From the NCBI RefSeq assembly GCF_008831285.2, contig NC_045144.1, positions 3,216,268-3,280,267 of the forward strand: a stretch of DNA of 64,000 bases, in the 5' to 3' direction. The notes under the pieces are model-generated. The model was not told where the DNA came from and did no database searches. It was given only the letters and a program-made list of their open reading frames with translations. Positions within the stretch are counted from its first letter, which is position 1, and every line of letters starts with the position of its first letter. A program made the translations under genes and the position numbers. The stretch is from Nymphaea colorata (taxonomy: Eukaryota; Streptophyta; Magnoliopsida; Nymphaeales; Nymphaeaceae). Positions 1 through 11,127 of the stretch are shown here, piece by piece.

Positions 1-326
1 AAAGAAAAAAATTGAAATGGTACCCCATTCCACCACTGTTAGTATATTTGTTGGAAGAAAACCTGCCAAACCTGCCATTTTTATAACCATACTTAATTAC
101 CAAAATACCAGGTTTTAGGACATTGTTGACTTCCCAAGTTTGGTTATTAAGGATGGTTATAAGAATAACTTAGTTGTTTCAATTTTTTTCTTTTGTTCAC
201 CGTCTCGCTCAGTTGTTTATTTTCTTTCTGTCTCTTTGCGTGCCCATCTTTTTCTTTTTCTTACTCGACTTTCTGGTTCTCTGTTGGTGCCTTCTTTAGC
301 ATATTTGGTGCACTTGCTCAAGGTTC

Positions 327-745
327 GTGGAAAGTCAAGAAAGCAAGAAAATATCACCGCAGCTGACAGCATTGCCTGATGAAGATCCAGATATGTACAA
401 AGAGAGGCCCGTTGAAGGGTACGGCGAATATATTTTATCTCAAAGTGGAGGGCATATGGAAAAAGGAATTGCCAAAGTGGCGATGGAGGATGTGCCTCTC
501 ATGCCGGATGAAGATCAAGATATGTACAAAGATAAGAGGGGTGATGGCTGACGTGCCTCTCATGCTGGATGAAGATCCAGATATATACAAAGAGAGGCAT
601 GTTGAAAGATATAGCGAACATATCATCTCAGTATAGATGGCATCCAGGAAAAACATTGGGAAGGGGACGATGGTAAACTTGCCTCCCCATCTCCCTAAAG
701 ATCGTCGCTTTAGCAAGCATCCAACAACTCTGGATCAAGTTTTCT
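327..745 (+). pseudogene. G-patch-like unit 1 (broken)
   Basis: A 74-codon frame at 327-551 reads through ALPDEDPDMYKERPVEGYG and EYILSQ, but the loop is damaged (SGGHMEKGIAKVAMEDVP instead of a YGG..GKGIGKG form). A second half-module with a frameshift follows from about 571, ending in a PPHLPKDRRFSKHP-like tail before the T-rich spacer. No full coding frame survives. It is the first recognisable unit of the array; 1-174 holds nothing I recognise. Confidence 0.6.
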
Positions 746-1086
746 TTTTGTTTTGTCAACCGTCTTGTTTCGTTTATTTTCTTTCTGTCTTTTTGAACAC
801 CCATCTTTTCCTTTATTTTACTTGACTTTCTGGTTCTTAGGTATTGCTTTCTTTAGCATTCATGGTGCTCTTACTCAAGGTTCGTGGCAAGTCAAGAAAG
901 CAGGAAATGTCACAGCCGGCCGCATTGTCAATGTGGAGGGCGTATGGAAAAAGGCATTGGGAAAGTGGCGTATGGTTCTCAGGTATTGCCTTCCTTAGCA
1001 TTCATGCTGCTCCTACTCTAGGTTCGTGGCAAGTCAAGAAAGCAAGAAATGTCACAGCCTAACCATTTAAGCAACAGCTGGCCGCA

Positions 1087-1443
1087 TTGCTTGATGAAGA
1101 TCCAGATATGTACAAAGAAAGGCCAGTGGAAGGGTACGGCAAATTTATCTTACCTCAATATGGATGGCGTCTAGGAAAAGGCATTAGGAATGGGGCGATC
1201 CTGGATGTGTTTCCCTTGCCAAATGAAAATCCAAATATGTACAAAGACAAGGGGGCAATGCATGACGTGCATGGGCTGATGAAAATTCTGATATGTACAA
1301 AGAGAGGCCTGTGGAAGGATACGGCGAATATATCATATCTCAGTATGGATAGCATTCGGAAAAAGACATTGGAAAAAGGATGGTGGTGGACGTGCCTCCC
1401 TATATTGAAGTTCATCGCTTTAGCATGCATCCAACAAATCTAG
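1087..1443 (+). pseudogene. G-patch-like unit 3 (118-codon open frame)
   Basis: The frame opens with MLDEDPDMYKERPVEGYG, then a YGW version of the loop (QYGWRLGKGIRNGAILDV) and a second linker NENPNMYKDKGAM. After that the reading frame slips: DNA for the second half-module continues but is read out of frame as ICTKRGLWKDTANISYLSMD. The open frame is therefore partly an accident of decay. The pattern of two half-modules per unit is still clear at nucleotide level. Confidence 0.6.
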
Positions 1444-3060
1444 ATAAAAAAAATTTTTTTTGTCAATGTGGAGGGTGTATGGAAAAAGGCTTTGGGAAAG
1501 TGGCGATGGAGGATGTGCCTCTCATGTAGGATGAAAATGTAGATATGTACAAAGATAAGGGGGGCGATGGCTGACGTGTCTCTCATGCTGGATGAAGATC
1601 CAGATATATACAAAGAGAGCCATGTTGAAAGATGTGGCGAACATGTTATCTCAGTATGGATGGCGTCCAGGAAAAAGCATTCGGAAGGGGACGGTGGTGG
1701 ACTTGCCTCCCCATCTACCAGAAGCTCGTCGCTTTAGCATGCATCCAATAACTCTGGTTCAATTTTTTTTTGTTTTGTCCACTGTTTCGTTCAGTCGTTT
1801 ATTTTCTTTCTGTCTTTTTGAACACCCATCTTTTCCTTTATTTTACTTGACTTTCTGGTTCTCAAGTATTGCCTTCTTTAGCATTAATGGTGCTCTTACT
1901 CAAGGTTCGTGGCAAGTCAAGAAAGCAGAAAATGTCACAGCTAACAGATTTAAGCAGCAGTTGGCTGCATTGCTTGATGAAGATCCGGATATATACAAAG
2001 AAAAGTCAGTTGAAGGGTACGGCAAATATATCTTATCTCAATATGGATGACGTCTGGAAAAAGGCATTAGCAATGGGGCGATCCCGAATGTGTTTCCCCT
2101 GCCAAATGAAAATCCAAATATGTCAAAGACAAGGGGGCGATGGCTGACGTGCCTCCCATGCCTAATGAAAATTCTGATATATACAAAGAGAGGCCTGTTG
2201 AAGGATACGGCGAACATATCTTATCTCAGTATGGATAGCATTCAGGAAAAGACATTGAGAAAAGGACGGTGGTGGACGTGCCTCCCTATATCCCTGAAGC
2301 TTGTCGCTTTAGCATGCATCCAACAAATTTAGATCAAAAAAATTTTTTTTTGTCCATCGTCATGCTTAGTCGTTTATTTTCTTTCGGTATCTTTGCATGC
2401 CCATCTTTTCCTTTTTCTTTACTTGACTTTCTGGTTCTCTGGTGGTGCTTTCTTTAGCGTTCGTGGTGCACTTGTTCAAGGTTTATGGAAAGTTAAGAGA
2501 GTAAGAAATGACACAGCCTAACATATTTAAGTAGCAGCTAACCGCATTGCCTGATGAAGATCCGGATATATACAAAGAGAGAAATGTTGAAGGGTACGAC
2601 GAATATATCTTATCTCAATATAGAGGGCGTCTAGAAAAAAAGAAATTGGCAAAGGGGCAACGGCGGATGTGCCTCCCATGCCGCATGAAGATCTAGATAT
2701 GTACAAAGACAAGGGGGAGATGGCTGACGTGCCTCTTGTGCCAGATGAAGATCCAGATATGTACAAAGAGAGACATGTTGAAGGATAGACAAACATATAT
2801 TATTTCAGTATGAATGGCGTTTGGGAAAAGGCATTGAGAAGAGGACGATGGTGGACGTGTCTCCTTATATCCCTGAAGCTTGTCACTTTAAAATGCATCC
2901 CACAAGTCTGGATCAACAATTTTTTTCTTTTGTCCACCGTCTCGCTCAATCATTTGTTTTCTTTCACGCCCATCTTTTCCCTTCTTTTACTCGACTTTCT
3001 GGTTCGCATGTAGTGCATTCTTTAGCATTCTTGGTTCCCTTACTCAAGGTTCATGGAAAG

Positions 3061-3480
3061 TCAGGAGAGCAAGAAATGTCACAGCCTAACAGATTTAAGC
3101 GCTAGCTGCATTGCCTGATGAAAATCCCAATATGTACGTAGAGAGAATTGTTGAAGGGTACAGCAAATATATCTTATCTCAATATGGAGGGCGTCTGGGA
3201 AAATGCATTGACAAAGGGGCGAAGGCGGATGTGTCTCCCCTGCCGAATGAAGATCCACATATATACAAAGACAAGGGGTTGATGGCCGACGTGCCTTCCA
3301 TTTCAAATGAAGATTCCGATATGTACAAAGAAAGGTGTGTTGAAGGATACATAGAACATATCTTATCTCAGTATGGATGGCATCCAACAAAAGACATTGG
3401 GAAGGGGATGGTAACGGACGTGCCTCCCTATATCCCTAAAGCTCGTCACTTTAGCATGCTTCCAACAAGTCTGGATCAAC
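3061..3480 (+). pseudogene. G-patch-like unit 7, best preserved, both half-modules in one frame
   Basis: From 3111 one frame of 149 codons carries both half-modules: MPDENPNMYVERIVEGYSKY then SQYGGRLGKCIDKGAKADV, a linker NEDPHIYKDKGLMADVP, then NEDSDMYKERCVEGYIEHIL with SQYGWHPTKDIGKGMVTDV and a PPYIPKARHFSMLPTSLDQQ tail. The first loop has GG and the second GW, as in most units. The frame then runs into the T-rich spacer and stops at 3560, so the tail of the ORF is probably intron-like sequence. There is an in-frame stop just upstream of 3111. I see no sign that it makes a stable protein. Confidence 0.65.
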
Positions 3481-3814
3481 AATTGTTTTCATTTGTCCAC
3501 TGTCTCGCTCAGTTGTTTATTTTCTTTTTGTCTCTTTGCGTGCCATCTTTTCTTTTTTAAACTTTTTGGTTCCCAAGTGGTCTCTTCTTTAGTGTTCTTC
3601 GTGCTCTTGCTCAAGCGGTCATGGAAAGTCAAGAAAGCAAGAAATGCCACGGCCTGACAGATTTAAGCAGCAACTAGCCGCTTTACCTAATGAAGATCCA
3701 AGTATGTACAAAGAGAGGCATGTTGAAGGGTACAGCAAATATATCTTATCTGAATATGGAGGGCTTCTGGGAAAAGGCACTGGCAAGGGGGCGATGGCGG
3801 ATGTGTCTCCCATG

Positions 3815-3816
<2 letters not shown>

Positions 3817-3872
<56 letters not shown>
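3817..3872. repeat. (TA)28 microsatellite
   Basis: A pure TA run of 56 bp breaks off the last G-patch unit after its first half-module. Beyond it the sequence is unrelated to the array. Confidence 0.97.
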
Positions 3873-3873
<1 letters not shown>

Positions 3874-6600
3874 CCAACTAACTTTAGGGCTGAATGGTTA
3901 TTTTTTTATTTTGTGTTGCTAAAAACCACTGCAAAATGTGCATGCCAGTGTCTTAAGCATTGTTTTTAACAATGTGTTATAGTTGTTTTGATAATTCTTA
4001 ACGACACAAAATAAAAAGATTACCATTCAGCCATAGAGGTGGCCGACTTAATTCAATTTTTGTGTGTGAGTGTGTGTGTATGTATATATATAAGACGTGA
4101 AAAAACTTGTTCTTTTCATGTATTCTGCAATTTGCTAGATTTTTTAGAAAAAGATGCAATATTTTGTTGTTCTTTTATTGAAAATGTTTTTCACTTTTTA
4201 TAGTAGATGATCTTAGAAAATTAAAGCTGGCTACTCATGCCAGGTGACTTGGTTGAAGTCCAGTAGGCTGTAATGTTTGGCTCCTACTATGGCACTGGTT
4301 GCCCTGCTGCAGCCAAACCAAGTTTAATGTATGTCAATGATTTCTATAATCTAGATCTCAGATCCAGGCTTGGACTATAGAACTGAACTGAAAATTTGAT
4401 TTAGAAAACGTCCTGAATCACTGATAGTAGACTGAAAATTGAATCTGGAGATCTTATTGGAATTTGAAATAATAATCTAGATCTGGAGTGAATAACAACC
4501 ATGGATATTGAACTTGGATTGTGGACTTGGATCAAAATCCTGGGTCTATAAGGATAGAAATTTAGACCTTGGATATGAATGTATATTAGAAGATATGGAT
4601 TCACCCGAGTTTAGTTGGGTTTGAGCATGGGTTAGGTCAAGGTGGAACTGGTTGTTCAAGGATTTGACCAATGATAGGTTGAGTCTAGGATTTGACAGAG
4701 GCTTAGTGGTTAAGCTAGGCTGGCTGGAGTGGATGGGTCACATTGGACGGAGCCTAGACTGGATTCACCTTAGCGCGAGTTTGATTAAGTGGGTCTCAAC
4801 CTAGGTCTAGGAACAAGCCTTGGGCTTTTATCTAACTAGGGATGAGTCTAGTAGGCTCAACTACGGTGAACTAGGCCTGAAGTGAGGTTGACTCGGACCA
4901 GGGATCACCCCTGGGTTTAGACCTGGCTTCAATGAGCTAGGTGGGTTGAGGTATAGTTTGTGTGAAGTTTAATTTCTAGACATGCTAAATTGATGCGTGT
5001 CTAAAACTTAGATACATATTAAATTGGATGTTTAGAAAAAAGACCAAGGTGCCATTGGATGTCCTGACTTACAAAATGATTGTTTTACCCATCATATTCA
5101 CATCCAAATTTTGAACAAATTAGGCGGCACGGACCATACCATATCATAGGGCAGTAAAGCTTCATATGAAACTCTTCCTAGTTTATCCAAAAATTGGATT
5201 TTTAATGATCAGAGTGTGATAGAAATTGGAAATTTTGGGTTCCAAATGGAAATTTTCTAACATAAGTTTGGGGAGCGAAAATAGAGCTTTCTGATCATGA
5301 TGGATTGGAGAATGGGACAATCCTGATGAAAACGACCTATAAATGAGCTCATAAGGTCACTTGGAATGTCACTGGTAGGTAACTAAGCCTAGTGATGGAA
5401 GAACTTGAACTCAATATGAATTGAAGTTAGGCCAAATAGAGCTAGATGAACAGAATCCTGGAGTTGACTTAGATAGACTACACTTGGCTGAGTTAAAACT
5501 GGAATCAAGGACTCACTTAGATAAGTGAGCTTGTTTTAACAACAGCGTTTACTAAAGTTGAGATAGATTTAGGTGGATGAACTTCTTGAATTACTAAACT
5601 TAAGCTGAGGAAGTAACTCAGTGATTAGAGTTCCTCATTCTAATCTCCAAGATGCACAAGAACGCAAAGAATGGAAGGGAAAACAATGAGAAAAGAGGGG
5701 TAATTAAATAACAAAAAGGAATTAGGGTTTTCTTCATCATCAATTAGCGGTAAACAATAGAAAAGATGTCTACCTAAGATGCTTGACCCTTAGATCTGAA
5801 TTGAATCTCAGGTACAACAAATAAAAAGATCCAAACCCAAAATAACATTAATGTACAAATAAATCAATCCAAATCCTAACTAGATCCGAATCTGGGACAC
5901 GAGTTTTTATCTGGATGCTGATAATAAAAAATTGATAACAAGTTAGAGAATGTCTTCAAAAGAAAATTGAAACCAGTGAACAAAACAAAAGATTTTTTTC
6001 ATGAAAATTTATTAAAAATATTCTGCTCAAAATAAATTTCCCTTCTTGGGCGTAGGCCTTACTACGTATTAGGTTTCATTACGCGCTTGCCATTTTTAAT
6101 TTTTTTCATATGAGACCAACTTGGGAGGCAACTATAAAATGGAGGCTCAAAACTAAAAACAGTCAGCATGAAACAGGAAAAAAATAATTTTTATTTACTT
6201 TTTAAATGAAAACGAACCAAATTTAGCGTTATGAAAAGATTACATGAATCGACATTCACATCACATGCATATGAGTTTCTAGGTGATCTTAGGCAGTCAG
6301 CTTTCTTTTCAAATCAGTGATGCGTCAAAGGCAGCCGTGCAATTTGAAGTGCGGCGATGGTGGCACCTCAAGACGTCGGAAATGAAGAGTTGAGTGAGAG
6401 CTTCAACGTTCTACCAAGTTGTGGAAACCCCACTGGCGGGGAAAGTGACTTTCTAGCAAAACAAAATTTGGACATACATCTGAAATTCAGAAATTTGATG
6501 CTTGCTTTGGGGACAAGGACGAAAGCTTAGTCCCTAAGCAGAAGCATGGTAGAAAGGGAAAATATTATTGCCAAACTCTGACGCTCTTTTCCAGTCAAAA
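3873..6600. other. Intergenic, no gene recognised
   Basis: AT-rich non-coding DNA. About 4320-4980 is full of short imperfect repeats of the ggatttggattc and ctaggtctag kind, similar in style to 17160-17360, and may be decayed LTR-retrotransposon sequence. No ORF above about 65 codons has a recognisable product. No transfer RNA or other RNA gene was found. Confidence 0.5.
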
Positions 6601-6825
6601 CGCATTCCGACGCCTCATAAAAGCATTTAATTTTGACAACCATTTTCATGTGCATTTTAAGCAAAACTTTACACGTTTGGTGCAACGCGACAGAAAACAT
6701 TAAAAGACACCATTATTATTCTAATTGTTCATTTCCCCTACTCCAAGAGAAAGAATTTCCCCTACTCCAAGAGAAAGAAGAGAAGCCCAACCATTCGTTT
6801 CCTTCAACACTCTCTTCCGAAACGA

Positions 6826-7302
6826 ATGCAGATGAAGACAATTCCTCCGCAACATGCGCCTTTCTTCTTGTACATGCTGTGCATGATCATGGCAGTTCCG
6901 TTGGCCGTGAACTCCGCGACGACGATTTCCGAACAAGTTCCAAACTTGCCACCATCGTCATTCCGATTGACATGTGAGTATCCATGTCTGCCACCGCCGA
7001 TCGCTGTGACCAACTGCCCTCCACCGCCGCCGGCACCACCACTGCCCAGCTCATCTTCGGCCCCTTACACACCAGGTTCAGGCTACTATCCTCCAGAAAC
7101 TGGTTTCTATCCTCCTCCCTACATCATCTTTAACCAGGCACCACCTCCCCCCGATCCTCTCTTGCCTTATTTCCCTTTCTTGTATCTGCATCCCCCTCCC
7201 TCTCCCCCTCCTCCTCTGTCTTCATCAGCAGTAGTCATGGCTACTGCGCCATTCTGTTTGAGCCTCACTCTGGTTTTTCTTGTCTTATGTTCTGGCTTAT
7301 GA
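6826..7302 (+). CDS. Small secreted proline-rich, probably GPI-anchored extensin-like protein
   Basis: 158 codons, intronless. Residues 1-31 form a signal peptide (hydrophobic FFLYMLCMIMAVPLAV, likely cleavage after VNSA). The mature part has three cysteines (C50, C54, C64) in a CEYPCLPPP and TNCPPPPPAPPLP arrangement. Then comes a tyrosine/proline-rich stretch (PGSGYYPPETGFYPPPY, APPPPDPLLPYFPF) and a PPPSPPPPL block at about 123-131. A serine cluster (132-134) followed by a hydrophobic end (about 140-157) is a typical GPI-anchor signal. This layout matches a family of plant hydroxyproline-rich cell-wall proteins often annotated as extensin-like; the inferred role is at the plasma membrane or wall. 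A second in-frame ATG at 6832 could also start it and gives the same signal peptide. A TATA-like cctcataaaagc lies near 6611-6622. The protein family fits well, but the exact gene name is unknown. Confidence 0.85.
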   Translation: MQMKTIPPQHAPFFLYMLCMIMAVPLAVNSATTISEQVPNLPPSSFRLTCEYPCLPPPIAVTNCPPPPPAPPLPSSSSAPYTPGSGYYPPETGFYPPPYIIFNQAPPPPDPLLPYFPFLYLHPPPSPPPPLSSSAVVMATAPFCLSLTLVFLVLCSGL

Positions 7303-7379
7303 GCTCCCATTTGGGTGCTAAGAGAAGTTTGTAATCGTTCGACCATATTTGCATATTACTCGAACTCATGTATCCCTGC

Positions 7380-7403
7380 TAGAGAGAGAGAGAGAGAGAG
7401 AGA
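7380..7403. repeat. (GA)n microsatellite in probable 3' UTR
   Basis: A pure GA run about 80 bp after the stop codon of the proline-rich gene, probably within its 3' untranslated region. Confidence 0.9.
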
Positions 7404-10350
7404 TTTCCCTTGGTAATTTTCTGTTCCCTGTTCTTTGTTACTGTTCTTTTTTGTCAAAATCTAGAGGCAACCAGGTAATGCAGCAATGTTGAATGCGGAA
7501 GAAGAGGAGACGCGTCAGTTGAGTAACGTTGCCTGCTTCGCGGCTTTTCAATTTCTTTGGTGTTGTATGGACTACGATGGCGCCTGTCGTTATATGTGAG
7601 TTAAGGGGAGATAATGACAGCGAAATGGCTGTCATCCTCGCCAACTAATTTTTTTTTTGGGTGACGCTTTCACTTGACGTGACATTAATCGGCAAATTAT
7701 GAATCCCAATTACTTGAGAACGTTATATTAATGATGACAATTGAGGGAAGGTTAATTTAAAATAGTCTTGAAAATGAATTAATTGTTTTATCAATATCAT
7801 GCACTTATTTGACATGTACAAAAGTGAACTAAAATTTATACGATGATGCAATATGCTTTTAAAAATAGTGGTGTGTCGACTACTGTATTTACCTTCTTTT
7901 GAACTGGACATTGTAATCCGAATATCTTTTCGGTAAACCAAATAGGGACGGTCGGCCACCACGTTAAAGTTGGGGCGCAATGCTAATAATCGGTATTGAC
8001 GACATTTTCCCGTCCCGCGTCGGTGAAGTCTAATTTCCATCAGCCTTTGTTTTCGGACGTCGATGAAACGCAATCTAGACGCGTCTCTATGGATTAGGAC
8101 TAGGACACCCGTGGAAAAGACTCAACCTGTGTTTCGATCGGAACGCTAAACGGACGCCATAAGCCCAATAAAACAAACCCACGGTGAAACTTGAGGACAT
8201 TAATGTCCATGATCTGGGAAGACCAACGCAATTTGGTAATTGGCTAGTTGGCATGGACATAATTTTTGGTGAGTAACCATGGTGGGCAAATTAATCAAAA
8301 TTATCCCACGTTTAATCACAATTAAGCATTGTTATTACCTTATAATGATGGGTTAAATCTCTAATCATTCGGTTAATGAGAAATTAACCAAGTTAATCAA
8401 GATACACTTCAATTACTAATGTAATTAACGTAACTGGAGTTAATTTAAATCCAGTTAGGTGGCCCCATAGGGATGGTGCCACCCATACCGAGGCCAGCCT
8501 CCTTAGGAATAAAAATATTAATTTGTACTAAATTCATAATTAATTTATTATATAAAAAGGGAGCACCACCGCAGAAAAGGGAATTTTTTGTAGGAACGAA
8601 AAAGAACCCGAGAAAAGCGAAGAAACTAAAAAAGGATGTTTTTTTAAATAATTTTTCAAAATACCCAATTCCGACATTTTTCTTTTATATTGTTGCACCT
8701 ATAACAAATCAGTCCTCAAATTTTGAAGTTTAACAATGAGGCCCTTATCTTTTATCCAGCGCTCACAAATGACCAGCCATTTTTATTTATTTATTTTTTT
8801 ATTTTAGTGACGAGAATACCTTGCTAAATGGTTGGAAGAGGAAGGTGGCAAAAAACAAGACGAAAAAAAGTTTTTTTTTTTTTTCTAACGAGCAATTATA
8901 TCATGTAATACATGACCTCCGTAATTTATCATGCCGTTGAATGTGTGGAAGTTTGATCGGCGTTGCTTCATGAACATGCATCTTATAGGCCATTTTGTAG
9001 CGTCTTTCTTTCCAGTGCATTGTTCTAGTATGTATGTGCATTAGAGGTTGACTAAGGAAGTATGAAGAAGGATCGATCGTCCAAATCCAACATGGAGCGT
9101 TTCCATTGTTCTAAGGTGTGTGTTTGATCTCTTTTCCAAGTCCAACTAATCAGATATGGATTCTATAGGTTTGGACTGGGATCTCACAATTTAAAAATAA
9201 AATCTAGGACCAAACCAGCTTTAAGACAAGTAGATGAATCGGATGCTTGTGGGATTTCAGACTGAAAGCTGAAGCTGCATGTCGAACCTAAATCCAATTA
9301 ATAACTAGATCGTGTTCCTATTGACAAATTCACGTCCGATTTATATCTATCAGTTCAGTAAAAAGAAAAACACATACAACATCCGGATCAATTTACTAAC
9401 CAGATCTTAATTTTGTTCTTGAGTTCGATTCTACTTTAATATTTTGAATTTCAAACTGACATCTAATTATTTCCAAACTATCGACATCATAAAACCATAA
9501 CATAAAGACGAACAAACACATGCTCACACGAACAATCTCATATAAACTCAGACAGATCAAAATCAACATACATATGAAGAGTCCTAGATCGGGCCTCTCT
9601 GCTTTGGTCATTCGTTTTCTTCAATTCTATTTTTCTTAGATGATGAAGGCTTTTCTTTTGTGGGAGGATCCATAAAAGTTGTCATATTTAATTTCTTCTT
9701 TCACCATTTTTTTTTATAACAGAAAACTCTTCTTTTTAGTGTTTTTCGGCTGTAGAGAAGGGCTGTTTGGTACATTTTGTAGCTGAGTCAAATTTTTCCC
9801 GTCAACCACCGCCACAAAGGTGGTGGTTTGTGACTCATGAGCAAAAAATTGAGGGCCACTTTTAAGACGTAAGGATGGATTTGTTATAGGCGCAAAACGT
9901 GAGTGCTTAATGTCTTTGAGTGCGTGGGCATGCAGCAACCTGACTTTGGGACATGGATGGGCCAGGCCAAATCCCTTACTCGCCTAGGCGAAATCTTGAG
10001 GAATGCTGGCCAGGCCAAGGCTAGGTTGTGCAGGTCGAGGCTGCACGGGCATGCTTGACCTTTCTTTCTTTCTGGTATTAATCGCACAGCGAAATCATAA
10101 CGCTGGAATTGTGCATGGATCACTCAAACTGGGAGTTTACAAGTTTAAGCGAAAGCGAATGATGTAGGGTCTAAACGAACAGATCACAATACAATACAAG
10201 TTTAAGCGAATGAAACGAACGGATCACTGTACAAGTTTAAGCGAATGAATGATGTAGGGTCTAAACAATTAAACAAACATTATACTCTTCTATGTCCGTG
10301 TGGTTTATGGTTCAATGGTGAAAAGATTGTTCGCACCATAACTAGACCGT
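7404..10350. other. Intergenic, no gene recognised
   Basis: Open frames here, such as 7723-8073 minus and 8473-8733 plus, look like chance frames. About 9110-9600 has the same ggatttagg-type degenerate repeats as 4.3-5 kb. A short imperfect inverted repeat (accaccgccac / ggtggtggt) lies near 9806-9828. A duplicated phrase (caagtttaagcgaatgaa..gatgtagggtctaaac) recurs at about 10140-10270. Confidence 0.45.
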
Positions 10351-10420
10351 CACTACAACAAAACTGCTTCTCAGGCTCAGCTACGACTACGACCGCTGCC
10401 TAGGGCATTGGTCGTAGCGG
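10351..10420 (+). mobile_element. CACTA (En/Spm)-type transposon terminus
   Basis: CACTACAACAAAA at 10351-10363 is the typical end of plant CACTA transposons. It is followed by a subterminal region with short inverted motifs (gctacgactacgaccgctgc, then gcattggtcgtagcgg), as expected for transposase-binding subterminal repeats. No matching TTTTGTTGTAGTG end was found downstream, so the element's extent is unknown. Confidence 0.65.
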
Positions 10421-10908
10421 ATAACACTCCCGCAACCCGGTCCATTTGACCTCGCGAACTGTTTGAACGGGAACGCGTTGCCTTTTTACCTCCTGCCGAA
10501 TGAGGGAAGAAGACACTCGCAGCAACCGATCAGTGGGCACCGCTTTCGATCTCCCACGATCCGTTTTCGCTCTTTCGATCTTGATCGCAGTATCTCAATG
10601 GTCGCAGCTTCTGCCATCAATGCCACCAGTATGCCCCCCCCACCCTTGTTCGCCTTTCCATTCTCAGGCGATAATTTCTGTCTGCAGTCTGCCCTAATTT
10701 CTTTCGCTTTCAGAGGTAATTGTCGGCAAGGGGTGTTTACAGCAATTTCCCTGCGGGTGGAGTGAAGGCGATCTCGGCAAGGGGGTTTTGGGCGCTGCGT
10801 TCTACCTACAGCGCCGGCATCGACGACATTGGGGTTGTGGCGTCAGGGGAAGGGAGGCGGAGTTCTGATCCGATCATTTACACTGCAACAAAAGGGAGAG
10901 ATGATGAC

Positions 10909-11127
10909 GGGAATATGAACCGTCACAAACAAGGGGCTGATCGTCGTTATGATTGTTCGTAAGCCGCAGGAGCAACTCCAAAGCGCTGCTCAACAGTTCC
11001 TGGAAACAGCAGCAGAAATGGGAGGAAGAACGTCATTTTCCACACTCTGGATATTACTCAACCGCAGAGTGTGTAGGATTTCGTGAACTGGTTGAAGCGA
11101 AATGTCAGATTCCTCGATATTCTGGTG
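10909..11127 (+). pseudogene. Short-chain dehydrogenase/reductase (SDR) exon fragment
   Basis: From 10928 the frame reads NKGLIVVMIVRKPQEQLQ, SAAQQFLETAAEMG. After a one-base shift at about 11021 it reads NVIFHTLDITQPQSV, a stop, then DFVNWLKRNVRFLDILV. This follows the Rossmann-fold start of plant classical SDRs (neomenthol dehydrogenase / salutaridine reductase type): beta2, helix, the LD(I/V)T segment, then LDILV before the usual NNAG. Just upstream, a trace of the VTG start appears (gatgacgggaatatgaaccg), but the glycine-rich TGxxxGxG cofactor loop is missing. A frameshift, an in-frame stop, the lost glycine loop and loss of all catalytic Ser-Tyr-Lys sequence make this a dead fragment. 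Confidence 0.7.

Larger units (their letters stand above)
175..3816 (+). repeat. Tandem array of ~568-bp units carrying decayed G-patch-like modules
   Basis: Units are marked by a shared segment (gtcaagaaagcaagaaatgt and variants) at 334, 892, 1034, 1917, 2493, 3061 and 3629. The last three intervals are 576, 568 and 568 bp; 892-1034 is a truncated unit and 1034-1917 is one unit plus part of another, joined near 1470. Each full unit has a T-rich intron-like lead (ttgtccaccgtctcgctcag type), then a frame reading FKQQLAALPDEDPDMYKERP, VEGYGEYILSQYG and GKGIGKGAMADVP. This resembles the G-patch and preceding acidic stretch of plant MOS2 (GPKOW): PVxGFGxxLLxGYGW followed by GKGIGKN. Each unit carries the module twice. 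Stops and frameshifts break every copy, so this is a pseudogene array. MOS2 is a nuclear RNA-binding protein with one G-patch and KOW motifs; no KOW motif is seen here. Identification rests on motif similarity. Confidence 0.75.
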
